From: Clostridiaceae bacterium
Lineage (GTDB): Bacteria; Bacillota; Clostridia; Saccharofermentanales; UBA5734
Assembly (NCBI GenBank): GCA_012522285.1
Contig: JAAYKS010000033.1
Location: 1-11,068 of the forward strand
Length of the DNA: 11,068 bases
Direction: 5' to 3'
A program made the translations under genes and the position numbers. The notes beneath the pieces are model-generated. The model made no database searches, was not told the origin of the DNA, and saw only the letters and a list, made by a program, of their open reading frames with translations. The number at the start of each line of letters is the position of its first letter. Position 1 is the first letter of the stretch. Positions 1-7,078 of the stretch are shown here, piece by piece.

Positions 1-680
1 CCCCCGGGCGGATCCAGCTGGAGATCGGGATTCAGTCGGTACATCGTGACGTATTGACGTCAGTGGGAAGAAACACCGATCGAGATATAACGCATCAGAT
101 GGTGGAGAAGCTGGTCGCGATGGGCAACCTGTCAATCCATCTGGATCTCATCGCGGGTTTGCCCGGCGAATCCTTCGAACGGTTTGGCTGCTCCGTGGAC
201 CAGACGTTTCGGCTACGTCCCACGGCGCTCCAGGTCGGCATTCTCAAGATCTTGAAAGGCACCCAAATGGAGCAAATCGCCCAGACGCGCGGGTATCGGT
301 ACAGCACAGTGCCTCCTTATCGGGTGTTCGCGACCGACATGCTCTCCGTCGAGGAAATGTACCGGCTGGAAGACATCGGAAAGCTGGTCGACCGATATCA
401 CAACAGCGGGGCGTTTGCCGCCACCTTGCGGACCGCCCTGCCGGAAGGGGATTCCCCGTTTACTTTTTTCGACCGGCTGGCGGCCGGCTGGCGCACCAGC
501 GGACTGTTCGACCGCGCGGTCTCCCAGGAGGAAGCCGCGGCGTTTCTGCTGGTGTTTCTAGGGGGGACAGAGGAGACGAAATCCGCCCTGATGTCCGACT
601 TTCCCCGCCTGGCGGATCCGCGCGAATGGGCGAGGTTTTGCCGACGCCGTTACGGTTTCGGAACGGTCGGTCCGCTATAA
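1..680 (+). CDS. B12-binding-type radical SAM protein with DUF4080-like C-terminus (3' part only)
   Basis: The reading frame is open to the left edge (codons from base 3), so the true start and most of the protein lie outside. The 225 visible residues end at TAA 678-680. The visible part starts in the second half of a radical SAM barrel: an EIGIQS strand, a HLDLIAGLPGES strand that is the usual strand-5 signature, then a strand with ILKGTQM. The remaining ~140 residues resemble the DUF4080 extension found on cobalamin-binding radical SAM proteins. The CxxxCxxC cluster motif and any B12-binding domain would be upstream and cannot be seen. The substrate of this family is not established; an anaerobic-type radical modification or methylation is an inference from the family. 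A TTG at 54 exists but is internal to the barrel and is not the start. The gene is on the same strand as pgi, which follows after 82 bases. Confidence 0.85.
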   Translation, partial: PGRIQLEIGIQSVHRDVLTSVGRNTDRDITHQMVEKLVAMGNLSIHLDLIAGLPGESFERFGCSVDQTFRLRPTALQVGILKILKGTQMEQIAQTRGYRYSTVPPYRVFATDMLSVEEMYRLEDIGKLVDRYHNSGAFAATLRTALPEGDSPFTFFDRLAAGWRTSGLFDRAVSQEEAAAFLLVFLGGTEETKSALMSDFPRLADPREWARFCRRRYGFGTVGPL

Positions 681-681
681 T
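676..681 (+). promoter_or_regulatory. Candidate -10 element (TATAAT) ahead of pgi
   Basis: A perfect TATAAT hexamer overlaps the TAA stop of the upstream gene and would start a transcript near base 688, about 75 bases before the pgi ATG. I cannot find a good TTGACA-like -35 at 16-18 bases upstream (the sequence there is GGTTTC/CGGTTT-like) and there is no extended TG. It is therefore a plausible but unproven sigma-A promoter for the pgi operon, in an otherwise GC-rich stretch where such a hexamer is uncommon. Confidence 0.35.
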
Positions 682-762
682 GGAACCAAAGCTACGTAGT
701 CATTTAGACCGCGAAATTCGAGGGCTGCGGCAGATCCGCCGTCGAGGGCAGAGAGGTGCGCC

Positions 763-2109
763 ATGCTGACATTTGACTATTCCAATGCGCTTACATTCCT
801 TTCCGAGCGGGAAATCGGCCAGATGGAACCACAGATCCTGACGGCACACCGGTTGCTGACGGAACGCAACGGACCCGGCTCGGATTTTCTCGGGTGGCTG
901 GACCTGGCGGCCAAACACGACAAGTCCGAGGCGGAGCGCATACAACGTGCCGCCCGGCGCATCCGGGAGCAGTCCGACGTGCTGGTCGTCATCGGCATCG
1001 GCGGATCCTATCTGGGGGCGCGTGCCGCGATCGAGATGCTGACACCGGCCTATCCCCCTGCTGAAAAGCCGGGTGAAAAAGGGTGGCCTCAAATCGTGTT
1101 CTGCGGACATCACCTGAGTGCCTCCCATATGGCCGATCTGACGGCCTGGCTTGCGGGCCGGGAAGTGTCGCTCAATGTGATCAGCAAGTCCGGCACCACG
1201 ACCGAACCCGCGATCGCTTTCCGGGTGTTGCGGGCGTTTATGGAGCAAAAATACGGCAAACAGGAGGCTGGAACCCGGATTTATGTGACCACCGACCGTT
1301 CCCGCGGTGCGCTGCGCGCGTTGTCGGATGCGGAGGGATACGAAACCTTTGTCGTCCCGGATGACGTGGGCGGACGGTACTCGGTGTTGACTCCGGTCGG
1401 TTTATTACCCATCGCCGCCGCGGGCATCGACATCCAGCGGATGGCCTCGGGCGCCGCGGACTGCGCTGCGCGCTGTGGCCGGGAGGCATTGGCGGACAAC
1501 CCCGCCTACCAGTATGCGGCGGTCCGGAATCTGCTGCTGCGCCGCGGATACGGCGTCGAAATCCTCGCGAACTACGAGCCTTCACTGCATTCCCTGGGAG
1601 AATGGTGGAAACAGCTGTTTGGCGAGTCCGAAGGAAAAGATGGCAAAGGAATCTTTCCCGCCGCGGTGGACAATACAACCGATCTGCACTCGATGGGGCA
1701 GTACATCCAGGACGGCAACCGGTTCCTGTTTGAAACCGTGCTGGATGTCCGGCAGCCCCGGATCGATTTCGAGGTGCCCGCCGCACCGGAAGCGGGGGAC
1801 GGCCTGGATTTCCTCGCGGGACGCAGCCTGCACGACATCAACCGGACCGCGATGGCCGGGACCATCCTCGCGCATGTGGACGGCGGAGTCCCCAACCTGC
1901 GGGTGGAACTCCCCGTACTCACCCCCGAGGCGTTCGGACAAGCGGTGTTCTTTTTCGAAACCGCGTGCGCGGCCAGTGGGTATCTGGCGGGGGTAAACCC
2001 GTTCGACCAGCCCGGGGTCGAGGCCTATAAACAAAACATGTTCGCACTGCTGGGGAAACCCGGTTACGAAGCCCGCCGCGCGGAACTGGAAAAACGTCTG
2101 CGCGGATGA
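763..2109 (+). CDS. pgi: Glucose-6-phosphate isomerase
   Basis: Interconverts glucose 6-phosphate and fructose 6-phosphate in glycolysis and gluconeogenesis, in the cytosol. The 448-residue length fits the short Bacillus-type enzymes (about 450 residues), not the ~550-residue enterobacterial type. The N-terminus (FDYSNALTF, then SDFLGWLDL) matches the Bacillus form. Visible motifs are IGIGGSYLGARAA (78-89), the phosphate-binding SKSGTTTEP (141-149), the family signature GGRYSVLTPVG (203-213) and GESEGKDGKG (287-296). Catalytic residues by family alignment are Glu288, His309 (in TTDLHSMGQ) and Lys423 (in EAYKQN). All three keep the spacing of the Bacillus enzyme (290, 311, 425), so the protein looks active. 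The start is fixed by GAGAGG at 751-756, six bases before ATG. The stop overlaps the next start as ATGA, which ties pgi to the radical SAM operon downstream. Confidence 0.97.
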   Translation: MLTFDYSNALTFLSEREIGQMEPQILTAHRLLTERNGPGSDFLGWLDLAAKHDKSEAERIQRAARRIREQSDVLVVIGIGGSYLGARAAIEMLTPAYPPAEKPGEKGWPQIVFCGHHLSASHMADLTAWLAGREVSLNVISKSGTTTEPAIAFRVLRAFMEQKYGKQEAGTRIYVTTDRSRGALRALSDAEGYETFVVPDDVGGRYSVLTPVGLLPIAAAGIDIQRMASGAADCAARCGREALADNPAYQYAAVRNLLLRRGYGVEILANYEPSLHSLGEWWKQLFGESEGKDGKGIFPAAVDNTTDLHSMGQYIQDGNRFLFETVLDVRQPRIDFEVPAAPEAGDGLDFLAGRSLHDINRTAMAGTILAHVDGGVPNLRVELPVLTPEAFGQAVFFFETACAASGYLAGVNPFDQPGVEAYKQNMFALLGKPGYEARRAELEKRLRG

Positions 2110-4052
2110 ACGGTGCCCCGCGTTCCGCCAACGCCGGCGTGACACGGGAGCCAAAAGCGGGTCCACGACCCGACAAACGGAAAGGATACCGACAGATTTT
2201 GCATACGATCGATCTCCCCAGACACCTGCTGCGCAGCGTGGAGCGTCCCGCGCGCTATACGGGCGGCGAATGGAACGCCGTCAAGAAGGAGCCCGCGGAC
2301 GGGCTGACCCGATTTGCCTTTTGTTTTCCCGACATCTATGACGTCGGGATGTCCAACCTGGCCCTGCACATTCTGTACGACGTGCTCAACCGGCGGGACG
2401 ACACCTGGTGTGAGCGATGTTTTGCGCCATGGGTCGACATGGAAGCCGGTATGCGGGCCGAGGGCATCCCGCTGTTTTCGATCGAATCACGCACCCCGCT
2501 GCGCGCTTTTGATGTGGTCGGATTCACGCTGCAGTATGAAATGAGCTTCACCAACGTGCTCAACATGCTCGATCTCGCGGGGATCCCGCTGCGTTCGCAA
2601 GAACGCGGGGAGGACGATCCGCTGGTGTGCGGCGGCGGTCCGGCCGCTTTCAACCTCGAGCCGATGGCTCCGTTTTTTGATTTTGCGATCATCGGGGAGG
2701 GAGAAGAAGTCCTCGGCGAGGTCATGGATCTGGTAGGGCTTCTCAAACGCGGCGAAATCGCCGGCCGCGCGGCGTTTCTCGAGCAGGTCGCGATGATCCC
2801 GGGTGTTTATGTCCCCTCGTTGTATCAGGTGGACTATTTGCCGGACGGGCGTGTCGCTTCCTGCCGGCCGATCCGGGAGGGTATCCCGCCGACCGTGCGC
2901 AAACGGGTGGTGGTGGATCTCAACGAGGCCGCGATGCCGGCCGCCCCGATCGTGCCCAACACAGAAATCGTGCACGACCGGGTGTTTTTGGAGCTGTTTC
3001 GCGGGTGCACCCGCGGATGCCGGTTCTGTCAGGCCGGTTTCGTGTACCGGCCCGTGCGGGAACGGGATCCCGACGTACTTCTTGAGCAGGCTGTGCGCGC
3101 GGAAGGAGCGACCGGATATGACGAAGTCGGGATGCTTTCGCTCTCGACCAGCGATTACTCGGGACTCGGCCCGCTGACCGAAGGACTGGTCGACGCGCTC
3201 ACGCCCCGCCGCACCAGCCTTTCGCTGCCCTCGCTGCGCATCGATTCCTTCTCGCTGGATCTGATGGAGAAGGCCTCGAGCACCCGCAAGAGCGGCTTGA
3301 CCTTTGCCCCCGAAGCGGGGTCCCAGCGGCTGCGGGACATCATCAACAAGGGGGGCACCCACGATGAGCTGATCCGGGCGGCCGGCGGGGCGTTCGACGG
3401 GGGCTGGAGTTCGATCAAGCTCTATTTCATGCTGGGACTGCCCGGCGAAACGATGGAGGACGTCGAAGGGATCGCGGCACTGGCGCGCGAGATCGAGTCG
3501 CTCTATTACCGCCGTCCGTCTGAAAAGCGGAGGCGCAAACTCGAGCTGACCGTCAGCACCTCCATGTTCATTCCGAAACCGTTCACGCCTTTCCAATGGG
3601 AGCCGCAAGACACACGGGAGTCGCTGGACGAGAAACGCAAGCGACTCAGGGAACTGTTGCGCAGTCGGAGCATCCGCTACCAGTGGCACGACCTGGACAC
3701 CTCCTACATCGAAGCCGTCCTCGCGCGGGGCGACCGGCGTCTGGCGGACGTCATCGAGGCCGCCTGGCGCAGCGGATGTACCTTCGATGCCTGGGACGAC
3801 CGGTTCCATCTGGATCGATGGCTCGACGCCCTCCGCGGACGTGGACTGGATCCGGCGTTTTATGTGACCCGAACCCGCGGCGAAGACGAAGTGTTCCCCT
3901 GGGCTCACATCGAATGCGGGGTCGACAAGGCGTATCTGTGGCGCGAAAAAGAGCAGGCGGATGCCGCCCAGACCACTCCGGAGTGCCGGTTGTTCTGTGG
4001 AGATTGCGGCGCGGCGGTGTTTGACGGAGGCGTGTGTTATGGAAAAGCCTGA
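2106..4052 (+). CDS. TIGR03960-family B12-binding-like radical SAM protein
   Basis: A radical SAM enzyme of 648 residues from the ATG that overlaps the pgi stop. Residues ~70-260 form the cobalamin-binding-like region (FCFPDIYDVGMSN, GFTLQYEMS, DPLVCGGG, IIGEGEE). It has no DxHxxG motif, so no His ligand to cobalt. The barrel follows with FRGCTRGCRFCQAG at 298-311; Cys301, Cys305 and Cys308 should hold the 4Fe-4S cluster that cleaves SAM. Further barrel motifs are LSTSDYSG (346-353), LTFAPEAGSQRLRD (398-411) and KLYFMLGLPGET (438-449). A late cysteine set (627, 631, 634, 644) may bind a second metal or cluster. The substrate is unknown for this family. It is routinely encoded next to a DUF2344 protein and an RNase E/G, as here. 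The first ~31 residues look non-conserved; a TTG start at 2199 would give a 617-residue protein of family-like length. Confidence 0.9.
   Translation: MNGAPRSANAGVTREPKAGPRPDKRKGYRQILHTIDLPRHLLRSVERPARYTGGEWNAVKKEPADGLTRFAFCFPDIYDVGMSNLALHILYDVLNRRDDTWCERCFAPWVDMEAGMRAEGIPLFSIESRTPLRAFDVVGFTLQYEMSFTNVLNMLDLAGIPLRSQERGEDDPLVCGGGPAAFNLEPMAPFFDFAIIGEGEEVLGEVMDLVGLLKRGEIAGRAAFLEQVAMIPGVYVPSLYQVDYLPDGRVASCRPIREGIPPTVRKRVVVDLNEAAMPAAPIVPNTEIVHDRVFLELFRGCTRGCRFCQAGFVYRPVRERDPDVLLEQAVRAEGATGYDEVGMLSLSTSDYSGLGPLTEGLVDALTPRRTSLSLPSLRIDSFSLDLMEKASSTRKSGLTFAPEAGSQRLRDIINKGGTHDELIRAAGGAFDGGWSSIKLYFMLGLPGETMEDVEGIAALAREIESLYYRRPSEKRRRKLELTVSTSMFIPKPFTPFQWEPQDTRESLDEKRKRLRELLRSRSIRYQWHDLDTSYIEAVLARGDRRLADVIEAAWRSGCTFDAWDDRFHLDRWLDALRGRGLDPAFYVTRTRGEDEVFPWAHIECGVDKAYLWREKEQADAAQTTPECRLFCGDCGAAVFDGGVCYGKA
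2179..2186 (+). promoter_or_regulatory. Possible ribosome binding site for an alternative TTG start at 2199
   Basis: GGAAAGGA lies 12 bases before an in-frame TTG at 2199-2201, which would begin the protein as (M)HTIDLPRHLLRSVE, close to where family members usually begin. The ATG at 2106 has only a weak, distant purine run but profits from coupling to the pgi stop. The spacing of 12 is longer than ideal, so both starts remain possible. Confidence 0.3.
4026..4030 (+). promoter_or_regulatory. Ribosome binding site deciding the DUF2344 start
   Basis: GGAGG is followed by eight bases and then ATG at 4039. This selects 4039 rather than the in-frame ATG at 3961, which lies deep inside the upstream gene, has no such site, and would add 26 residues unlike the family's N-terminus. 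Confidence 0.75.
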
Positions 4053-4758
4053 GCGGATGAATCCAGACGTGCCGGCGACAACTGGTGCAAAAGCGGAGCG
4101 GGACGATCGGCCGTATGTGGTGCGGATCCGTTTCGCCCGTTCGGGCCCTGCGGAGTATCTCGGACATCTAGACATGATGCGGCTGTTTGAACGTTCCCTG
4201 CGCCGGGCCGACATCCCGCTGGCCTATTCCCAGGGGTACAACCCGCGGCCTCATCTGGTGTTTGCACTTCCGCTCGGGGTCGGTGTCGCGGCGGAATCGG
4301 AGATCCTGGATATCGAAACCCGCGGCCCCTTCGATCCCGCCTTGCTGGGGTCAAAGCTGGCGGGCGTGTTGCCGGAAGGCGTGAGTGTGGGCGACGCGCA
4401 AGCGGTGCGCCCGACGGGCAAAAGCATCATGGGACGCGTTGTGGAGGCAGTGTACCGGCTGTCCGCTCCGGGTATTGCGGAAGCTGCGGCCCGGCTGGAA
4501 CCGATGATGGAAATCCCGGTCGAGAAGCGTTCCAAAGGCGCGATGCGCACCCTGGACATCCGGCCGTTGCTGCTGGGAGTGGAGGGGACGGGCCAGGGCG
4601 ATGCCGTAAGGTTCCGCGTCAAGGCGGGCAGTGCGGACAACGTGCGGCCGGATCTGTTGCTGCAGGCGATGGTGAAATACACGGGGCTGGACTCTGCTGC
4701 GGCCGCCGACGCGGAAATCGTGCGGGAACAAGTCATTCTCGCGGATGTCGATGGCTGA
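4039..4758 (+). CDS. DUF2344 / TIGR03936 radical SAM-associated protein
   Basis: A 239-residue protein of the DUF2344 family, which almost always travels with the TIGR03960 radical SAM enzyme as a neighbour or fusion; the pair is presumed to act together. Its biochemical role is not established. The domain begins around residue 23 (YVVRIRFARSGPAEYLGHLD). It contains the family's most recognisable block, LERSLRR-like FERSLRRADIPLAYSQGYNP followed by HLVFALPLGVGVAAESE. The N-terminal ~20 residues are charged and poorly conserved. The start at ATG 4039 is set by GGAGG at 4026-4030. It overlaps the radical SAM gene by 14 bases and the RNase gene by another 14 (or 8 if the second ATG is used), so all three are probably translated in a coupled way. 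Confidence 0.9.
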   Translation: MEKPERMNPDVPATTGAKAERDDRPYVVRIRFARSGPAEYLGHLDMMRLFERSLRRADIPLAYSQGYNPRPHLVFALPLGVGVAAESEILDIETRGPFDPALLGSKLAGVLPEGVSVGDAQAVRPTGKSIMGRVVEAVYRLSAPGIAEAAARLEPMMEIPVEKRSKGAMRTLDIRPLLLGVEGTGQGDAVRFRVKAGSADNVRPDLLLQAMVKYTGLDSAAAADAEIVREQVILADVDG

Positions 4759-5779
4759 GCAGTCGATCCTTGTGCTGTCAGGGGAGCGGGGAACGGAAGC
4801 GATCCTGCTCCTGGACGGGCGTCCGGCCGAATGGATCTTCCCGGCCGAACGTGCCGTCAACGATGTGTTTCTCGGGGTTTGCGGCAGGATACATACCGGG
4901 ATGTCTTCGGTGTTTGTCGACATCGGCGCGGACCACGAAGCATTGCTCCCGCTCTCCCGCACAACGCAGATCCCGACCTCGGGATCGCGGCTTCCCGTAC
5001 AGATCCGACGCGTGCCGCGGGAAGGGGACAAAGGGCCCGTGGTTGACACGCAAATCCGCCTGCCCGGTCGATATGCGGTGGCGGTCCCGGGTGGACGCGG
5101 CATCCGGCGGAGTCTCTTGTCCTCGTTGCTGCCCGAACAGGCGGAACGATTGTATTCAAACGAAGAGGCAGCTTTGCTGGCCTTGTGGACCCGAACGCTC
5201 GCGAAAACCAATGAGGGGACGGCACCCCGGCGGCTGCTGTCGTTTGGGGATCCGGTATCGGTGGCTTTGCGCGAATGGGATGACGCGGCGCAGATCCATG
5301 TCGAGGGCATCGAGCGATTTGACGAAGTGAAAACAGCGGCACAGGACAAAGCGATTCTGCGCCGGTTGTCCCTCTGGGTGCCCGATACCAAAGGACGGAT
5401 GCGGGACGCGTTCGGGCTCGAAGCGGCGCGTCGCGACATGGCGTCCGATCGGACCCCGCTGCCCTGCGGTGGCTTTCTGGTGATCGAACAGACCCGGGCG
5501 CTCCTCGCGGTCGATGTGAACTCGGGGACGGCGGAAGCGCCGGATCCGCTCCGCCTCGCGGAGATCGTCAACACAGAGGCGGCTCAGGAAACCGCCCGTC
5601 AAATGCGGTTGCGCAATCTGTCGGGCACCATCCTGATCGATTTCATGAGAACCGGGCCGGAAGGTCGGGAACAGATCCTGGAGCTGTTTGTTCGAGCGGC
5701 GGCCTCCGATCGGGGAAAGGTTCGGATCGAAGGCTTTACCGGGCTTGGTCTACTGGAGTTAGCCCGCACCGGGATCTAG
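4745..5779 (+). CDS. rng: Ribonuclease E/G family protein, compact form
   Basis: Endoribonuclease of the RNase E/G family, which trims rRNA precursors and cuts single-stranded AU-rich RNA. It has 344 residues against about 490 for E. coli RNase G. The S1-like region is present (VFLGVCGRIHTGMSSVFVDIG, 41-61), as is the linking piece GDKGPVVDTQIRLPGRY (94-110). The catalytic DNase I-like part is CGGFLVIEQTRALLAVDVNSG (241-261) with LRLRNLSGTILIDF nearby. Asp257 and Asp299 correspond to the two metal-binding Asp of E. coli RNase E (303, 346). Missing are the 5'-monophosphate sensor block with its Arg-Thr pair (IRTAAEG in RNase G) and everything after the LGLLELAR strand, including the CxxC zinc link and the small dimer domain. 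A second ATG at 4751 could be the start; neither has a clear ribosome site, consistent with coupling to the previous gene. The usual followers rplU and rpmA are absent here. Confidence 0.85.
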   Translation: MSMAEQSILVLSGERGTEAILLLDGRPAEWIFPAERAVNDVFLGVCGRIHTGMSSVFVDIGADHEALLPLSRTTQIPTSGSRLPVQIRRVPREGDKGPVVDTQIRLPGRYAVAVPGGRGIRRSLLSSLLPEQAERLYSNEEAALLALWTRTLAKTNEGTAPRRLLSFGDPVSVALREWDDAAQIHVEGIERFDEVKTAAQDKAILRRLSLWVPDTKGRMRDAFGLEAARRDMASDRTPLPCGGFLVIEQTRALLAVDVNSGTAEAPDPLRLAEIVNTEAAQETARQMRLRNLSGTILIDFMRTGPEGREQILELFVRAAASDRGKVRIEGFTGLGLLELARTGI

Positions 5780-5796
5780 CTGCCTTCGGTACGTCT
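5780..5796. other. 17-base gap between convergent operons
   Basis: The stop of the RNase gene (TAG, 5777-5779) and that of the MFS gene (TAA on the minus strand, 5797-5799) face each other across 17 bases. There is no stem with a T-run on either strand. A CGGGC/GCCCG hairpin just inside the MFS gene (about 5839-5853) has no T-tract on either side. Transcripts from the two operons probably overlap or end by another mechanism. Confidence 0.6.
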
Positions 5797-7053
5797 TTAT
5801 GTCGGACCCGTGGGCGTCATGCTCCTGGGTGTCTTGAACGGGCGTTCTGCCCGGCCGGTCAGCAGCAAGACCAGATACACCAGTGTGGTCACTCCCAGGA
5901 TAGAACCGAACAGCGCATAGGTGTTCCCGATGCCCAGACTCGCGCTTAGCAATCCGCCGAACACGCTGCCCAGTATATTGCCCGCGCCTTGCTGGACGAG
6001 CGCGAGCAGGCTCTGGCCTGTGGTTTTGTATTCGACCGGCATTTCGTTGTTGATATAGGTGATCGCGCTGTAGGTCACAGGCATGAATGTGAACCCGTTG
6101 AGACATTGGGCAAAGATGATGAACCCCGGTGTGGGCAAAAAGGCGTAGATCATGGATCGCGCCACCATGAGCACGCCCGAAAAGAGCAGGATGTGGAAGA
6201 GCGGAACCTTCCGGACGACGCGGTCGATGACCATCAGCACGGGAATTTCGCTCAGCGCGACGAGGCTGAACACCAGTCCGCGGGTGCGGTCCGAGAATCC
6301 AAGGTCTTTGATGTAGACTCCCAAAAACGACGCGTTGAAAAACAGCGGGAGCTGCATGAAAAACGCGAATATCAGAATCAGGATCAGTTTGCGGTTGCGG
6401 ATGACCTCGCGGAAGGGTTTGTGTTCGGTCGACCGCTCGAGTGGCATGCGGGGGAGCGAGCCCATGTTGAGCAGTCCGACCACGTAAAGGACCGAGGTGA
6501 AGGGGAAGATGATCCACAAATTACCGTTGTGGAGCACATAACCCGACACAAAGGCCGCGATCGTATAGGCAGTCGAGCCACACAACCGGATCAGGGAAAA
6601 CTTTTGTCCGTTGCGCGTCAGGTAGTTGACCGCGTACGCGTCGCTCAGCGGCATGATCGCGGTGTGGAAGGACATGAACAGGATCGAGACCGCCGCAAAC
6701 CCCCAGAACTGCTTGGGGATGAAGTACAGCAGGGCCGTCAAAGCCCCTCCCGCCGCGATGATGCGCAGCACACGGGTCTTGTCTTTGGCCTTGTCCGACA
6801 GGATGCCCCAGATCGGCTGGATCAGCAGGGAGGTCAGCGGGCCGATGGCCATCAGCAAGCCGATTTGCGACTTGTCGATGCCGGCGACGCTGTAGTATGT
6901 GCTGAGATAGGATCCGAAAACCCCGTAGATGACGAAGAAACCGACATAATGGCGGATAAAGGCGGCCAGCTCGCTTTTATTGTGGATGGACCCGTAACGG
7001 TCGCGCAGCGTGCGGCTCGCGGTGGACACCGCGGCGGACAGGCGTGAAGGCAT
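5797..7053 (-). CDS. MFS-type transporter (MFS_1-like)
   Basis: A polytopic inner-membrane protein of 418 residues, a normal length for a 12-helix major facilitator. Hydrophobic segments start around residue 33 (HYVGFFVIYGVFGSYLS) and recur to about 399. The cytoplasmic loop 2-3 motif is visible as GILSDKAKDKTR (83-94), close to the classic GxxxDrxgrr pattern. A polar loop around 200-222 separates the two six-helix halves. The fold and sequence feel match the MFS_1-like group (relatives include LacY-like sugar and HcaT-like aromatic acid carriers), but the substrate cannot be read from sequence. The start ATG at 7053 is preceded by AAAGAGGT, four bases upstream. It lies 25 bases after the second ABC gene with no terminator between, so it is probably the last gene of the ABC operon. 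Whether it imports or exports is unknown. Confidence 0.88.
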   Translation of the reverse strand: MPSRLSAAVSTASRTLRDRYGSIHNKSELAAFIRHYVGFFVIYGVFGSYLSTYYSVAGIDKSQIGLLMAIGPLTSLLIQPIWGILSDKAKDKTRVLRIIAAGGALTALLYFIPKQFWGFAAVSILFMSFHTAIMPLSDAYAVNYLTRNGQKFSLIRLCGSTAYTIAAFVSGYVLHNGNLWIIFPFTSVLYVVGLLNMGSLPRMPLERSTEHKPFREVIRNRKLILILIFAFFMQLPLFFNASFLGVYIKDLGFSDRTRGLVFSLVALSEIPVLMVIDRVVRKVPLFHILLFSGVLMVARSMIYAFLPTPGFIIFAQCLNGFTFMPVTYSAITYINNEMPVEYKTTGQSLLALVQQGAGNILGSVFGGLLSASLGIGNTYALFGSILGVTTLVYLVLLLTGRAERPFKTPRSMTPTGPT

Positions 7054-7078
7054 GGGGACCTCTTTCTCTCAAACGGAT

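Noticed and set aside
3961..4038. 26-residue N-terminal extension of the DUF2344 protein
   Set aside because: It would lie inside the previous gene with no ribosome site, while GGAGG at 4026-4030 points clearly to ATG 4039.
2487..4214. Long minus-strand open frame of 575 codons opposite the TIGR03960 radical SAM gene
   Set aside because: It is antisense to a clear family member, its translation is rich in Arg, Gly and Pro with no domain, and such frames are common opposite GC-rich genes.
5839..5853. CGGGC/GCCCG hairpin considered as a terminator for the plus-strand operon
   Set aside because: No T-run follows on either strand and it lies inside the MFS coding sequence.
5989..7047. Plus-strand frame of 352 codons opposite the MFS gene, and a similar one at 7301-8359 opposite an ABC gene
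   Set aside because: Both encode highly polar, Asp/His/Gln/Arg-rich sequence, the mirror image of membrane-protein and ATPase codons; no start signal or family resemblance.
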